This document shows, piece after piece, positions 1 to 9,631 of a DNA stretch of 64,000 bases (positions are counted from its first letter, which is position 1; each line of letters starts with the position of its first letter). Below the pieces are notes generated by a model. It was not told where the DNA came from, did no database searches, and saw only the letters and a program-made list of their open reading frames with translations. The translations under genes and the position numbers were made by a program. Where the stretch lies: positions 1-64,000 of the forward strand of contig NZ_WFLI01000037.1 in the NCBI RefSeq assembly GCF_009208555.1, in the 5' to 3' direction. The stretch is from Janthinobacterium violaceinigrum (GTDB taxonomy: Bacteria; Pseudomonadota; Gammaproteobacteria; Burkholderiales; Burkholderiaceae_D).

Positions 1-2
1 GC

Positions 3-719
3 CTGCTGGCGGCGCTGGTGGTGGCGGGCGGCAGCGCCGCCATGCTGCGCCAGACACCGGCGTGGCAGTCGTGGAACGCCGATGCCAGCACGGCCACGGG
101 CGAGCGGCGCACGGTGCGCCTGCCGGACGGCGGCACGCTGGTGCTCAATACCGATAGCGCCATCAAGCTGCGCTATGACGCCGGCGAGCGCGCGGTGCAG
201 CTGCTGCGCGGCGAGGTGCTGCTGCAGACGGCGCCCGATGCACGGCAGCGGCCCTTCCTCGTGCATACCGCCGACGGCACGGCGCGGGCGCTGGGCACGC
301 GATTCATCGTGCGCCAGCACGCGGGCTACGTGCAGGTCGGCGTGCTCGAGGGGGCCGTCGAGCTGCGGCCTGCGGCGGCCCACAGCCAGCCACGCGTGCT
401 GCAGGCGGGCGAGGAGGGCAGCTTTAGCCGCGGCGGCGTGGGCGCGGCGCAGGCGCTCGACGCCGGTGCGGGCGCCTGGGCCGACGGCATGCTGGTCGTG
501 GCGCACATGCGCCTCGACGATTTCCTGCGGGAGCTGTCGCGCCACCGGCGCGGCCACCTGGGATGCGATCCGGCGCTCGCGCACTTGCTGGTGTCGGGCG
601 CCTATCCGCTGGCCGATACCGACAAGGTGTTGCTGGCGCTGGTGGAAGCGCTCCCCGTCGAGCTGCATTACCTGACGCGCTACTGGGTCACGTTGCGGCC
701 GCGCGCGGCAAAAAAATAA
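3..719 (+). CDS. FecR-family anti-sigma/signal-transducing regulator, 5' truncated by window edge
   Basis: The C-terminal part of an inner-membrane FecR regulator, which relays the state of an outer-membrane TonB receptor to an ECF sigma factor. The frame is already open at the left edge and begins in a hydrophobic run (LLAALVVAGG) that reads as the single transmembrane helix. The FecR domain follows (VRLPDGGTLVLNTDSAI, then ALGTRFIVRQ and VGVLEGAVEL), and a C-terminal STN-like region ends at YWVTLRPRAAKK. The N-terminal cytoplasmic part and the sigma factor gene expected upstream lie outside the window. The receptor gene starts 100 nt downstream on the same strand, the usual FecI-FecR-FecA order. 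Family assignment is firm; the ligand is not known. Confidence 0.9.
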   Translation: MLAALVVAGGSAAMLRQTPAWQSWNADASTATGERRTVRLPDGGTLVLNTDSAIKLRYDAGERAVQLLRGEVLLQTAPDARQRPFLVHTADGTARALGTRFIVRQHAGYVQVGVLEGAVELRPAAAHSQPRVLQAGEEGSFSRGGVGAAQALDAGAGAWADGMLVVAHMRLDDFLRELSRHRRGHLGCDPALAHLLVSGAYPLADTDKVLLALVEALPVELHYLTRYWVTLRPRAAKK

Positions 720-819
720 ACTGCAAATACATGGACTGTTTTTGCACGCTGCCTTGTCAAGGGAAGTGAGGACGCAGGTTTTGGCCCGTCCCACCCATTC
801 CATGATCCGAGGGCATACC

Positions 820-3333
820 ATGAACGACCGCAGCACACTCCATCCATCCACGCGCAGCCGGGTACCGGGCCTGTCGACAATGAAACCGCTGGCCCTGCTG
901 GTGCACGCCCTGTGCCTGGGTGCGCTGGCCAGCCTGGCCGGCGCACCGGCGCACGCGCAAACGGCCGGACAGGCCGGACAGCCCGAGTCCCTGCGCCATT
1001 ACGCCATCCCGGCGGGCCCGCTGGAAGCGACATTGAACCGGCTGGGACGCGAAGCGGGCTTGCTGATCGCCTTTGGCTCGGCCGCGACGGAAGGGCTGCG
1101 CAGCGGCGGCGTCAGCGGCAGCTACACGGTGGACGATGCGCTGGCGCGGGCGCTGGCCGGCACCGGGCTGGCCGCCGTGCGCACGGCCGGCGGCGGCTAT
1201 GCGCTGCGTGCCGCCAGCGCGTCCGCTGCCGGCGCGGCGGCCGATGGCGTACAGACGATGGCGCCCGTGACCGTCAGCGCGCAGGCGGAAGAGGAAAACC
1301 CGTGGGGCAAGGTCAGCGGCTATGTGGCGCGGCGGGCCAGCACGGCCACCAAGACCGACGCCTCGTTGCTGGAAGTGCCGCAATCGGTGTCGGTCATCAC
1401 GCGCGACCGCATGGATGACCAGGGCGTGCGCACCCTGAACGACGCCATCCAGTATACGGCCGGCTTGCGCAGCAACACGGCAGGCGCCAATCCTGCCGAC
1501 GACAGCCTGTCGGTACGGGGCTTCAGCCAGTTCTCGGGCGCGTTCTACCTCGATGGCATGCGCCTGATGCCCATGGGGACGCTGGGTTTTTTCGGCGTGG
1601 AGCCGTACGGCGCCGAGCGCGTGGAAGTGCTCAAGGGGCCTTCGTCCGTGCTGTACGGCCAGAACGCGCCGGGCGGCATCGTCAATTTCGTGCCCAAGCG
1701 CCCCGCGGCGGACCAGGTGCGCCAGGTCGAACTGTCGCTGGGCAGCTATGCGCGCAGGCAGCTGGCCGTCGACGTGGGCGGCTCGCTGGCGGACGACGGC
1801 AGCCTGCTGTACCGCCTGGTGGGGCTGGCGCGCCATGCGGGCCAGCAGATCGATTACATGCAGGACGACCGCTACTATCTGGCGCCCAGCCTGACGTGGG
1901 CGCCGAGCGCCCGCACCAGCATTACCTTGCTGGGCTTTTTCCAGCAGAACCGCGCCATGCAATCGTCGAACGTGCAGTGGGAAGCCTTGAACGGCAGCAA
2001 TCCCAACGGCCGCCTGCCGCTGACGCGTTTCCTGGGCGAGCCCGGGTTCGATCACGAGGAAACGCGGGTCGCGTCGGCGGGCTACGCGGCGCGCCACACG
2101 TTCGACAGCGGATGGACGGTGCGGCAGAACTTCCGCTACCTGCACGCGGATAACCATGAACAGTACATGTTTCGTTATGGTAATTTAATCGACCATGCGC
2201 TTACCAACCGCGAGATCGATACGCGCGACGGCAAGGGCAGCGTGTACTCGCTCGACACCAATGTGACGGGCCAGGTGGCGACGGGTGCGCTGCGCCATGA
2301 GATCGTTGCCGGCATCGATTACAGCCGCAGCAATACTTCGTTCAGCTCGTATATCGCCGATGGTCCGCAGATCGATATCTACCGCCCCGTCTACGGCAGT
2401 GTGCTGGACCTGGCGGCGCTGGCGCCCGATGCCCTGCGCCGCGAGCATAACCGTCAGCTGGGCGCTTATCTGCAGGACCGCATGCAGTACCGTCAATGGG
2501 TCTTCACCGTGGGCGGGCGCCAGGACTGGACGCGCCAGGAGCAGCGCAATCTGCTGGTATCGCCATCGGCCACGACGGTGCGCAAACCCACGGCGTTCAC
2601 TGGCCGCGCCGGCATCACCTACCTGGCGGAGAACGGCCTGGCGCCTTACGCCAGCTACAGCGAATCGTTTTCGCCCGTCTCCGGCGCGGACCGCCATGAC
2701 CGTCCGTTCGAGCCGGAAACGGCGCGGCAAGTGGAGGTCGGCGTGAAGTACGCGCCGGGCGCGCACCTGTCCGTGACGGCCGCTGCCTTCGAACTGCGCC
2801 GCCAGAACGTGCTGACGACGGACCCGGACGCGCCGGATTTCTCCATCCAGCAGGGGGAGGTGCGCTCGCGCGGCATCGAACTGGAAGTGGCGGCGCAGCC
2901 GAGCAGCCAGCTGAAACTGCTGGCGGCCCTCACCTACAATCCGCTGAAGGTGACGAAGGCGAATCCGGACATGTGGGGCACGAACGTGCAGGGCAAGTCG
3001 CCGTATGAAGTGCCCAGGCAGATGGCATCCGCGTGGGCCGACTACGCGTTTGCCGGCCGCTGGCGCGGCCTGTCGGCCGGCGCCGGCGTGCGCCACGTGG
3101 GCGCCAGCTGGGGCGATGGCGAGAACACCTTCCAGGTGCCGGCATTCACCCTGGCCGACCTGTCGCTGCGCTATGACCTGGGCCAGGCCCGCAGCGCCTG
3201 GCGCGGCCTGAGCGTGAGCATGACGGTCAAGAACCTGTTCGACAAATACCATGTCGCCTCGTGTTTCTCGGCGCGGGCCTGCAATTACGGCGAGCAGCGC
3301 AATGTCGGCGTGCACGCGGGATACGTCTGGTAA
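820..3333 (+). CDS. TonB-dependent siderophore receptor (FecA type, with STN signalling domain)
   Basis: An outer-membrane receptor of about 837 residues for TonB-driven uptake of an iron chelate. An earlier in-frame start exists at 742. The ATG at 820 is preferred because GAGGG lies just before it and a signal peptide follows (MKPLALLVHALCLGALASLAG, then AHAQ). Next come an STN domain (LRHYAIPAGPLEATLNRL to YALR), a plug domain (EVPQSVSVITRDRM, RVEVLKGPSSVLYGQNAPGG) and a 22-strand-type barrel ending in an aromatic residue (GYVW). The STN domain and the adjacent FecR gene mean it probably also signals to an ECF sigma factor. The substrate cannot be read from sequence. The 3' end runs into a small tandem repeat. 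Confidence 0.93.
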   Translation: MNDRSTLHPSTRSRVPGLSTMKPLALLVHALCLGALASLAGAPAHAQTAGQAGQPESLRHYAIPAGPLEATLNRLGREAGLLIAFGSAATEGLRSGGVSGSYTVDDALARALAGTGLAAVRTAGGGYALRAASASAAGAAADGVQTMAPVTVSAQAEEENPWGKVSGYVARRASTATKTDASLLEVPQSVSVITRDRMDDQGVRTLNDAIQYTAGLRSNTAGANPADDSLSVRGFSQFSGAFYLDGMRLMPMGTLGFFGVEPYGAERVEVLKGPSSVLYGQNAPGGIVNFVPKRPAADQVRQVELSLGSYARRQLAVDVGGSLADDGSLLYRLVGLARHAGQQIDYMQDDRYYLAPSLTWAPSARTSITLLGFFQQNRAMQSSNVQWEALNGSNPNGRLPLTRFLGEPGFDHEETRVASAGYAARHTFDSGWTVRQNFRYLHADNHEQYMFRYGNLIDHALTNREIDTRDGKGSVYSLDTNVTGQVATGALRHEIVAGIDYSRSNTSFSSYIADGPQIDIYRPVYGSVLDLAALAPDALRREHNRQLGAYLQDRMQYRQWVFTVGGRQDWTRQEQRNLLVSPSATTVRKPTAFTGRAGITYLAENGLAPYASYSESFSPVSGADRHDRPFEPETARQVEVGVKYAPGAHLSVTAAAFELRRQNVLTTDPDAPDFSIQQGEVRSRGIELEVAAQPSSQLKLLAALTYNPLKVTKANPDMWGTNVQGKSPYEVPRQMASAWADYAFAGRWRGLSAGAGVRHVGASWGDGENTFQVPAFTLADLSLRYDLGQARSAWRGLSVSMTVKNLFDKYHVASCFSARACNYGEQRNVGVHAGYVW

Positions 3334-3370
3334 GGTGCGGTCTGGTAACGTGCGGTCTGGTAGCGCGCGG
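3326..3370 (+). repeat. Three tandem 15-bp repeats at the receptor 3' end
   Basis: Three consecutive 15-bp units (TCTGGTAAGGTGCGG and two variants) start inside the last codons of the receptor gene. The GTCTGGTAA that ends the gene is therefore echoed twice downstream. It looks like a short slippage duplication of the stop-codon region. No function is implied. Confidence 0.8.
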
Positions 3371-3372
3371 CC

Positions 3373-3753
3373 CTACGCTGGCGCAAACCAGGCCCGCAAT
3401 TCCGCTTCGGCGCGCTGCGCCGTGTCTGCGGTCAAGGTCAGCACGATGACCTTTTCCTGCGCCGGGCGGTGACCGTCGCCGTCGGCCAGCTCGATCGCCT
3501 GCTCGAAACTCGTGTAGCCGGGGCCGCATTCATGCGGGCAGTGCTGCACGATGCGCGCTGTCTTGCCGGCGTGCCGGTCCGCCAGGTTGACGATGGGATT
3601 GCCGTCATAAAACGGCTGGCCATTGGCAAACGCGGTGCGCAGATACGGCGTGCACTGGCCGTCGAGGAAGGCCAGGCGTGCCTGCCAGTACGCTTGCAGC
3701 GCCGCATACGTGGCCTGGTCCTCGAGGAAATCGGCAAACAGGAAGTCGTTCAT
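3373..3753 (-). CDS. Hypothetical protein, 126 aa
   Basis: A small soluble-looking protein (MNDFLFADFLEDQATYAALQ...) with no signal peptide or membrane segment. It is rich in aromatic residues and contains HCPHECGPG, a cluster that could bind metal, though this is only a possibility. I do not recognise the family. The frame stays open far upstream, but this ATG is chosen because it follows the stop of the preceding membrane-protein gene by 14 nt and AGGAAAGC precedes it. It is the last gene of a minus-strand cluster with the membrane protein and the YecA-like gene, and converges on the siderophore receptor. Confidence 0.7.
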   Translation of the reverse strand: MNDFLFADFLEDQATYAALQAYWQARLAFLDGQCTPYLRTAFANGQPFYDGNPIVNLADRHAGKTARIVQHCPHECGPGYTSFEQAIELADGDGHRPAQEKVIVLTLTADTAQRAEAELRAWFAPA

Positions 3754-3767
3754 TTTGCTTTCCTCGG

Positions 3768-5462
3768 CTAGATGCCGAACACTTTCAAGATCGCGTCCGT
3801 CGCCCCCTCGAACCAGCTGCCCGCCTTGCCTGGCTGCTTGCCGTGGCGCGGCGTTTCTTCGTACAGGTAGACGCCATCGCCGCCGTCGAAGCGGTCGTTG
3901 AGCAAGGCTTGCTGGCCGCGCAGATACGGGATGAAGGTTTCGCTGCGCAGGGTCGAGTACAGTACGTCGGTGCTGAACCCCAGGGTGGCGGCCTGGCTGA
4001 TGGAGCGGCCCTGGCCCGCCCGTTCCAGGCGCACGCCGCGGCAGCCGCGCACGATCAGGGTGACGGGGCCGCGAAAGACGATGAAGCGCAGCTGCAGGGT
4101 GAGCCAGGCATGCAGGCTGGCCAGGCGCCAGTGGCTCGATATCGCCAGCGGCTCGTCCGTATCCGTGATCAGGCCCACGAGTCCCCGCGGCTGGAACACG
4201 AGCGCGCTGCCGGCCGGCAGCCGGACGACGGCGATTTCCAGCAGCGGATCGTCGCTGGCGGAAATCGTCACGGATGCGGCTACGTCGCTGTGCAGGCGCG
4301 TCAGCGCCACCATGCCGGCCGCCAGGCTCGTGAACGGGAAGCGCCAGTCCAGCAGCCATTGCGTGCGCTTGGTGCTGCTGACGGGCGACGATTGCAGGTA
4401 TTCGGGATGGATCAGCATCTGCTGTCCCGGCTTGAGCTGCAAGGCTTGCGAGACGGCGGAAATACGCGATTCGCCGTGCGGCGGCAGGGGCAGGGAGCTG
4501 CCCGCGAGGTGCAGTTCGCGCGCGATCGACAGCGGCGGCAAGCGGGACGCGACGGGCGCCAGCACGAAGTAAAACAAGGCCTTGATGGCCACGGGCAGCA
4601 GGATGGCGGACAGCACCAGCAGGGCGGCCGTGGGCGCCACGTCCAGCACGGGAGCGCGCCAGCGGGCTATCCAGTTGCGCGCCAGCTGGCTCTCGCCGGC
4701 TGCGATGGCCTTTTGTACGGGCGCCAGCGCGGCGGCCAGCGCCTGGTCGTCGATGGCAAATGGGGCGGGGCGGGCCGCATTGCCGGTGCGCGCGCGCTGC
4801 GCCAGCCAGGCGTTATAGGCTTGCAGGTTGATCTCGCGCAGGCGCTGGCCTTCTTTTTCAAGGCGCGACAGCTGCGCATAAGCGTCGCTGCCGGGCAGGC
4901 GCGCAGCGAGCGGGTGCTGCGCTTCCAGTTGCTGGCGCTCGCGTATATTGTCTTGCAGCGCAGCATACGCGCGCACATGTTCCGCGTGCCGACGCGCCAG
5001 CGTCTGGCGCGCATCTTCGCCGCTGAGCGCCGCCTGCAGGGCGCCCAGATAGCGGGCTTCCTGCGCCAGCACTTCGATGTCCACGCGGCGCGTGGCTTCG
5101 TCCTGCGCATGGCGGGCCAGCGTCTCGGCGTCGGGCAGGGGAAGGGCAAACAGCGAGGGCTGCTGCTGCGCGCGTAGCTGGCGCAATTGGGCGTGCACCT
5201 GCTCCAGGCGGGTGGCGATGGCTGTCTGGGAAGCGTGCTGCAGGGCGTTGACCCTGGCCGTGGCCGCAGCGGCCAGGCCGGCGCCGTGGCTGTCGGCCCC
5301 GCTGGCGGCCAGCCGCAGTGCGGCGACGGTGGCGCTGCTGGCGCTGTAGGCGCGCCATTCGGCCAGCAGCAGGCGGCCGGCCAGCAGGATGGCGATGAAC
5401 AGCGCGAACTGCAGCGCATGGCGCAGCAGGAAGTGCAGGATGGCCGTCAGCAGCTGGCGCAA
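3768..5462 (-). CDS. Hypothetical membrane protein with coiled coil, 564 aa
   Basis: Unrecognised protein. A hydrophobic segment at about residues 8-30 is followed by a long Ala/Gln/Arg-rich, probably coiled-coil region (about 60-235). A second membrane segment (ALLVLSAILLPVAIKALFYF, about 275-300) leads to a C-terminal soluble domain of about 260 residues. That domain has beta-rich stretches (QALQLKPGQQMLIHPEYLQ, LPAGSALVFQPRGLVGLI) loosely reminiscent of AIM24-type folds; that resemblance is weak. It lies 12 nt downstream of the YecA-like gene and 14 nt upstream of a 126-residue unknown, so the three are probably co-transcribed. An envelope role is inferred from topology only. Confidence 0.75.
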   Translation of the reverse strand: MRQLLTAILHFLLRHALQFALFIAILLAGRLLLAEWRAYSASSATVAALRLAASGADSHGAGLAAAATARVNALQHASQTAIATRLEQVHAQLRQLRAQQQPSLFALPLPDAETLARHAQDEATRRVDIEVLAQEARYLGALQAALSGEDARQTLARRHAEHVRAYAALQDNIRERQQLEAQHPLAARLPGSDAYAQLSRLEKEGQRLREINLQAYNAWLAQRARTGNAARPAPFAIDDQALAAALAPVQKAIAAGESQLARNWIARWRAPVLDVAPTAALLVLSAILLPVAIKALFYFVLAPVASRLPPLSIARELHLAGSSLPLPPHGESRISAVSQALQLKPGQQMLIHPEYLQSSPVSSTKRTQWLLDWRFPFTSLAAGMVALTRLHSDVAASVTISASDDPLLEIAVVRLPAGSALVFQPRGLVGLITDTDEPLAISSHWRLASLHAWLTLQLRFIVFRGPVTLIVRGCRGVRLERAGQGRSISQAATLGFSTDVLYSTLRSETFIPYLRGQQALLNDRFDGGDGVYLYEETPRHGKQPGKAGSWFEGATDAILKVFGI

Positions 5463-5474
5463 GGAAAAATCGCC

Positions 5475-6161
5475 TTAGTTTGCCGCGCTATCGGCGTCGG
5501 CGCAGCATTTCTTATACTTCTTGCCGCTGCCGCAGTGGCACGGGTCGTTGCGGCCCGTTTTCGGCACTTCGCGCAGGACGGTGGCGCCGGGCTGGCTTTG
5601 CGCCTGGCTTTTCAGGTGGCGCTGGCGGGCCCAGGCGGCGTTGATGGCGATGACGGCGGGAATCACGCCATCCATGGCCGTTTCAGCCGCATCGTCGTCG
5701 AGCTCGCTGGCCGTGGCCAGGTGCTGGAACGGCGCCAGGTACTCAGGGTGGCTGACGGCCAGGGCCGCCCACTGGGGCTTGTCCAGGGTCGTGCCCAGGA
5801 TAAAGCCGGCGCACCAGGCGGGCACGCTCCATTCGGGGCCGCAGACATAGATGGGCTCGAAGCTGTCCGGGTCTTTTGCCAGCCATTCGACCATATAGGC
5901 GTGGTGGCGCTGCGCCAGGCTGGCCGCCCGTTCGCTGGCCGCGTCCGGCGCGGGCGCGGCGCTGCCGGCTGCCTTGTCCCAGACCCAGGGCAGCCACTGT
6001 TCCGCGGCGATCTGTTTCGGGCTCAGGGCGACGGCCGTGAGAAACCCTTCCAGCATGGACACGTCCATGGCGCGGCTGTCCAGCGCGGGCGCAGCCAGCA
6101 GGGTGTCGAGTTCGGCGTATTCGTCGTCGGAGAGGGGCGTGGTGGTGGAGATGCTGGACAT
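5475..6161 (-). CDS. YecA/UPF0149-family protein with C-terminal SEC-C zinc motif
   Basis: A 228-residue protein with an N-terminal UPF0149 (YgfB/YecA) all-helical domain ([32 protein letters not shown]) and a C-terminal SEC-C motif ([18 protein letters not shown]). The motif has the CxC and CC pairs that bind zinc in SecA-type tails. Proteins of this build are common in proteobacteria, often with a presumed ribosome- or SecA-related role that is not settled. It is the first gene of a three-gene minus-strand cluster. Family call is secure; function is not. Confidence 0.88.
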   Translation of the reverse strand: MSSISTTTPLSDDEYAELDTLLAAPALDSRAMDVSMLEGFLTAVALSPKQIAAEQWLPWVWDKAAGSAAPAPDAASERAASLAQRHHAYMVEWLAKDPDSFEPIYVCGPEWSVPAWCAGFILGTTLDKPQWAALAVSHPEYLAPFQHLATASELDDDAAETAMDGVIPAVIAINAAWARQRHLKSQAQSQPGATVLREVPKTGRNDPCHCGSGKKYKKCCADADSAAN

Positions 6162-6245
6162 GGTTTTTTCAGTAATGTGGGTGGAGTGGCCGTCGGCCCT
6201 GGGTGTATTGTACCGCCCGGCAAGGGGAAAACCGGTGCCGGAATG

Positions 6246-6273
6246 AAAAACGGCGGCCCGCAGGCCGCCGTTG
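6246..6273 (-). terminator. Intrinsic terminator of the POT transporter gene
   Basis: A perfect 8-bp GC stem (CGGCGGCC / GGCCGCCG, loop CGCA) at 6251-6270 is followed, on the minus strand, by a run of five T. It lies about 20 nt past the transporter stop codon, ideal for rho-independent termination. Confidence 0.88.
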
Positions 6274-6291
6274 TCAGCTAGGGCAGAAAAC

Positions 6292-7797
6292 TTACTTCAC
6301 GCCGTGCATCAGTTTGTTGATCAGCGGTGCGATCAGGAACAGGATCACGCCGGCGCCCAGCAGGGACCAGAAGCCGAAGGTGTAGCCGGACAGGGCCGAT
6401 TGCACCGACATGCCGCTTTCGCCGCTGACGTGGCTGGCGAAGATGCCCGACAGGTTGTTGCCGATACCGGTCGACAGGAACCAGCCGCCCATGCCCAGGC
6501 CCACCAGGCGCACCGGCGCCAGCTTGGTGACCATCGACAGGCCGATGGGCGACAGGCACAGTTCGCCGATCGATTGCAGCACGTAGACGGTGGTCAGGGT
6601 CCAGAATGGAATCTTGTTGTCGGCGCCAACCAGGCTCGACAGAGCGAAGATCAGCAGGCCGAAGGCCAGCGCATTGCCCAGCAAGCCCAGGCCGAATTTG
6701 CGCGGGATCGATGGATTGACGTTGTGGCGCGCCAGGAAGACCCAGACGGCGGCGATGATCGGCGCGAAGACGATGATGGCGACCGAATTGACGGTCTGGA
6801 AGTAGGCGGTCGGGAAGATCCAGAAGCCCAGGTCGCGGTTGACGATCTTGTCAGCCAGGAAGGTAAACGAGCTGCCAGCCTGTTCGAAGAACATCCAGAA
6901 CAGGATGTTGAAGACAAAGATCAGCAGCATGGCGATGACGCGGTCGCGCGCAATCTTGCCGTTGCGGATACCTTCGATCATCAGCATCACGGCCAGGCCG
7001 ACGAACAGCACGGTCAGGACGATTTGCAGCTTTTCAGCGCCGACGGTCAGCAGGAAGTACATCAGCGGGATCACGCACAGGGAGCCGACGGCCACCCAGA
7101 CGACGCGCATCGGGCTGCCGGAACCGGCTTCCGGTGCGCCGATACCCTTCAGGGCGCGGCGGCCGATGAAGAACCATACCAGGCTGATCAGCATGCCGAA
7201 GCCGGAGGCCATGAAGACCATCTTGTACGAAGGCATGGCGCTGGTGCCGAAGATCGATTCGGCCAGCCACTGGGTGAAGACAGGGGCAACCATGGCGCCC
7301 ATGTTGATACCCATGTAGAAGATCGTGAAACCGCTGTCGCGGCGCGGATCGGCCGTCGTGTACAGCTTGCCGACCATGGTCGAGATGTTCGGCTTGAACA
7401 TGCCGTTACCGACGATCATGGTGGCCAGGCCCAGGTTGAAGATGTCCTGGTTCGGTACCGAGATGCAGAACAGGCCGGCAGCCATGAAGATGGCGCCCAG
7501 CAGGATCGAGCGCTGGTAACCGATGACGCGGTCGGCGATGTAGCCGCCGAACAGGGCGCCGGCGTACACCAGCGCGAGGAAGGAACCGTAGGTCAGGTTG
7601 GCCGCTGCCTGTCCCGAACCGTCGCCGCCGTGGAACTGGGCCACGATGTACAGTACCAGCGCCCAGCGAACTCCGTAGAACGCGAAGCGTTCCCAGAATT
7701 CAGTCATGAACAACATCCACAATGGGCTTGGATGGCCCATAATCTGCTTGAACTCGGGAATAACGGCTTCCTTGTTGGGCGTAGTCGCACCGCTCAT
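6292..7797 (-). CDS. Proton-dependent oligopeptide (POT/PTR2) transporter
   Basis: A 501-residue major-facilitator protein of the POT family that imports di- and tripeptides with protons across the inner membrane. Diagnostic features are the first-helix motif [10 protein letters not shown] (E-x-F/W-ERF-x-YYG), the loop motif [15 protein letters not shown] and the PTR2 signature [13 protein letters not shown] in helix 5, with 12-14 hydrophobic segments overall. AGGAGG precedes the ATG. It is monocistronic, with its own terminator, and is divergent from ppnN. Exact peptide preference cannot be assigned. Confidence 0.93.
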   Translation of the reverse strand: MSGATTPNKEAVIPEFKQIMGHPSPLWMLFMTEFWERFAFYGVRWALVLYIVAQFHGGDGSGQAAANLTYGSFLALVYAGALFGGYIADRVIGYQRSILLGAIFMAAGLFCISVPNQDIFNLGLATMIVGNGMFKPNISTMVGKLYTTADPRRDSGFTIFYMGINMGAMVAPVFTQWLAESIFGTSAMPSYKMVFMASGFGMLISLVWFFIGRRALKGIGAPEAGSGSPMRVVWVAVGSLCVIPLMYFLLTVGAEKLQIVLTVLFVGLAVMLMIEGIRNGKIARDRVIAMLLIFVFNILFWMFFEQAGSSFTFLADKIVNRDLGFWIFPTAYFQTVNSVAIIVFAPIIAAVWVFLARHNVNPSIPRKFGLGLLGNALAFGLLIFALSSLVGADNKIPFWTLTTVYVLQSIGELCLSPIGLSMVTKLAPVRLVGLGMGGWFLSTGIGNNLSGIFASHVSGESGMSVQSALSGYTFGFWSLLGAGVILFLIAPLINKLMHGVK

Positions 7798-8108
7798 GCG
7801 GTTCCTCCTGAAAAATTATTATAGTCGATCGATAAAACAAACTTATGGAAGCCTGCGGGCGGCGGGGACTCTCATGAAGAACCTCACGCACGGGAATTCC
7901 AATAGGCTGGCATTCTAATCTACAAATTGCGCTGAGCGAAGGTTTCCATTCGCATTAGCAAGAATGACTGTTTCATATTGGTCAAACCGGTTTGCAGGCA
8001 AGAGCGGCCCCGGCGATTTTGCGGCACCACAGCACAACTGGCCCGACTTGTCGTATATTGCTAGTGCAATACCTTCGAGCATCGATTTTTAAAGGGATTT
8101 TTCGCATT
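7798..8108. other. Divergent intergenic region between the peptide transporter and ppnN
   Basis: 311 bp, clearly more AT-rich than its neighbours. It must hold both divergent promoters. TATATT-like and TTTTTAA stretches just before ppnN (about 8050-8095) could belong to its promoter, but I cannot fix a convincing -35/-10 pair. No coding sequence or structured RNA was recognised. Confidence 0.5.
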
Positions 8109-9479
8109 ATGGAACACGACGTTATCGATACTCTGGTTTCACCGGAAGGCCGCCTGGACGTGCTCTCCAAGACTGAAGTCAATAAACTGCTCGACACCAG
8201 CCAGGGCGGCCTGTACAACACTTTCCGCCGCTGCGCGCTGGCGGTGCTCAATTGCGGCAGCACCATTGACGATGGGCGCGCCTTGCTTGAGCGATATCAA
8301 TCGTTTGAAATTTCCATCATCCAGCGCGAGCGCGGCATCAAGCTCGACATCAAGGGCGCGCCCGCCATCGCCTTTGTCGACGGCAAGATGATCAAGGGTA
8401 TCCACGAGCACCTGTTTGCCGTGCTGCGCGACATTATCTTCGTCAGCGACGAAGTGACGGGCAACCCGAAATTCGACCTGCAGAGCACGGAAGGCGTGAC
8501 GGATGCCGTCTTCCACATCCTGCGCAACGCGAACGTGCTGCAGACCCAGCTCAACCCGAACCTGGTCGTGTGCTGGGGCGGCCACTCGATCAACCGCGCC
8601 GAGTACAATTATTCGAAGGAAGTGGGCTACCAGCTGGGCTTGCGCGGCCTCGACATCTGCACGGGCTGCGGTCCGGGCGCCATGAAGGGCCCCATGAAGG
8701 GCGCCACCATCGGCCACGCCAAGCAGCGCCTGCACAATGGCCGCTACCTGGGCATCACGGAGCCGGGCATCATCGCGGCCGAGTCGCCGAACCCCATCGT
8801 CAATGACCTGGTCATCATGCCGGACATCGAAAAGCGCCTGGAAGCGTTCGTGCGCGCGGGCCACGGCATCGTCGTGTTCCCGGGCGGCGCGGGCACGGCC
8901 GAGGAAATCCTGTACATCCTCGGTATTTTGTTGCACCCGGACAATGCCGAGATTCCATTCCCGCTGATCTTCACGGGGCCGGAAACGTCGCGCGAGTACT
9001 TCGTGCAGATCAACCAGTTCATCAGCGACACCCTGGGCCCGGAAGCGCAGCAGCGCTACAAGATCATCATCGACGATCCGGAACTGGTGGCGCGCGAAAT
9101 GCTCGAAGGCATACGCCAGGTGCGCGAATTCCGCAAGGCGCACAGCGACGCGTATTACTTCAATTGGCTGCTGAAGATCGACCACGAGTTCCAGAAGCCG
9201 TTCCAGCCCACGCATGAAAACATGCGCAACCTGAGCCTGCACAAGAACCAGCCCACGCACCTGCTGGCGGCCCAGCTGCGCCGCGCGTTTTCCGGCGTGG
9301 TGGCGGGCAACGTCAAGGACGACGGCATCCGCTCCATCGAAGAACACGGCAACTTCGAGATCCACGGCGACAAATCCATCGCCGGCCCCATGGATGCGCT
9401 GCTGGCCTCGTTCGTGGCGCAGCACCGCATGAAGCTGGCGGGCACGGCGTATGTGCCGTGCTATACGGTGGTGCAGTAA
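8109..9479 (+). CDS. ppnN: Pyrimidine/purine nucleotide 5'-monophosphate nucleosidase (YgdH/PpnN, LOG family)
   Basis: A 456-residue cytoplasmic enzyme that hydrolyses nucleoside 5'-monophosphates to a free base and ribose 5-phosphate; the E. coli homologue is controlled by (p)ppGpp. The central Rossmann domain carries the LOG motif PGGAGTAEE (as PGG-x-GT-xxE), preceded by CTGCGPGAMKGPMKGATIGH. The N-terminal PpnN-specific domain (LVSPEGRLDVLSKTEVNKLLDTS) and the C-terminal extension are present, matching the family's usual 454 residues. The ATG at 8109 is preferred over an upstream in-frame start because it begins at the conserved N-terminus. Monocistronic, ending at a bidirectional terminator. 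Confidence 0.93.
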   Translation: MEHDVIDTLVSPEGRLDVLSKTEVNKLLDTSQGGLYNTFRRCALAVLNCGSTIDDGRALLERYQSFEISIIQRERGIKLDIKGAPAIAFVDGKMIKGIHEHLFAVLRDIIFVSDEVTGNPKFDLQSTEGVTDAVFHILRNANVLQTQLNPNLVVCWGGHSINRAEYNYSKEVGYQLGLRGLDICTGCGPGAMKGPMKGATIGHAKQRLHNGRYLGITEPGIIAAESPNPIVNDLVIMPDIEKRLEAFVRAGHGIVVFPGGAGTAEEILYILGILLHPDNAEIPFPLIFTGPETSREYFVQINQFISDTLGPEAQQRYKIIIDDPELVAREMLEGIRQVREFRKAHSDAYYFNWLLKIDHEFQKPFQPTHENMRNLSLHKNQPTHLLAAQLRRAFSGVVAGNVKDDGIRSIEEHGNFEIHGDKSIAGPMDALLASFVAQHRMKLAGTAYVPCYTVVQ

Positions 9480-9487
9480 GGTGACTG

Positions 9488-9576
9488 CCGGGGTCAGACC
9501 CGCCGGGGGGATCAGTTCCAATGGAACTGATACCGATCTCGAAGAGACTGACCCCAGGTCTTGCTGTTGGGGTATG
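9488..9576. repeat. GGGGTC-type dispersed palindromic element, copy 1
   Basis: Between ppnN and its terminator lies CCGGGGTCAGACCCG, then a perfect 10-bp inverted repeat (ATCAGTTCCA-A-TGGAACTGAT, 9511-9531), then GACTGACCCCAG and TTGCTG...GGTATGA. The outer segments match a second copy between the two lolC/E genes (near 35344-35392). This supports a dispersed intergenic repeat rather than a gene-specific site. Confidence 0.7.
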
Positions 9577-9613
9577 AAAAAAGCCGCCTGATCTTGCGAT
9601 CAGGCGGCTTTTT
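9577..9613. terminator. Bidirectional intrinsic terminator between ppnN and lysS
   Basis: A perfect 13-bp stem (AAGCCGCCTGATC / GATCAGGCGGCTT, loop TTGC) at 9581-9610 has an A-run on its left and a T-run on its right. It can terminate both converging transcripts. Confidence 0.92.
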
Positions 9614-9631
9614 ATCGGCCAGCGTCCGCGA

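Noticed and set aside
6271-7824. A 517-codon plus-strand frame opposite the POT transporter
   Set aside because: It is Asp/Gln/His-rich antisense sequence; the transporter frame has all family motifs and its own terminator.
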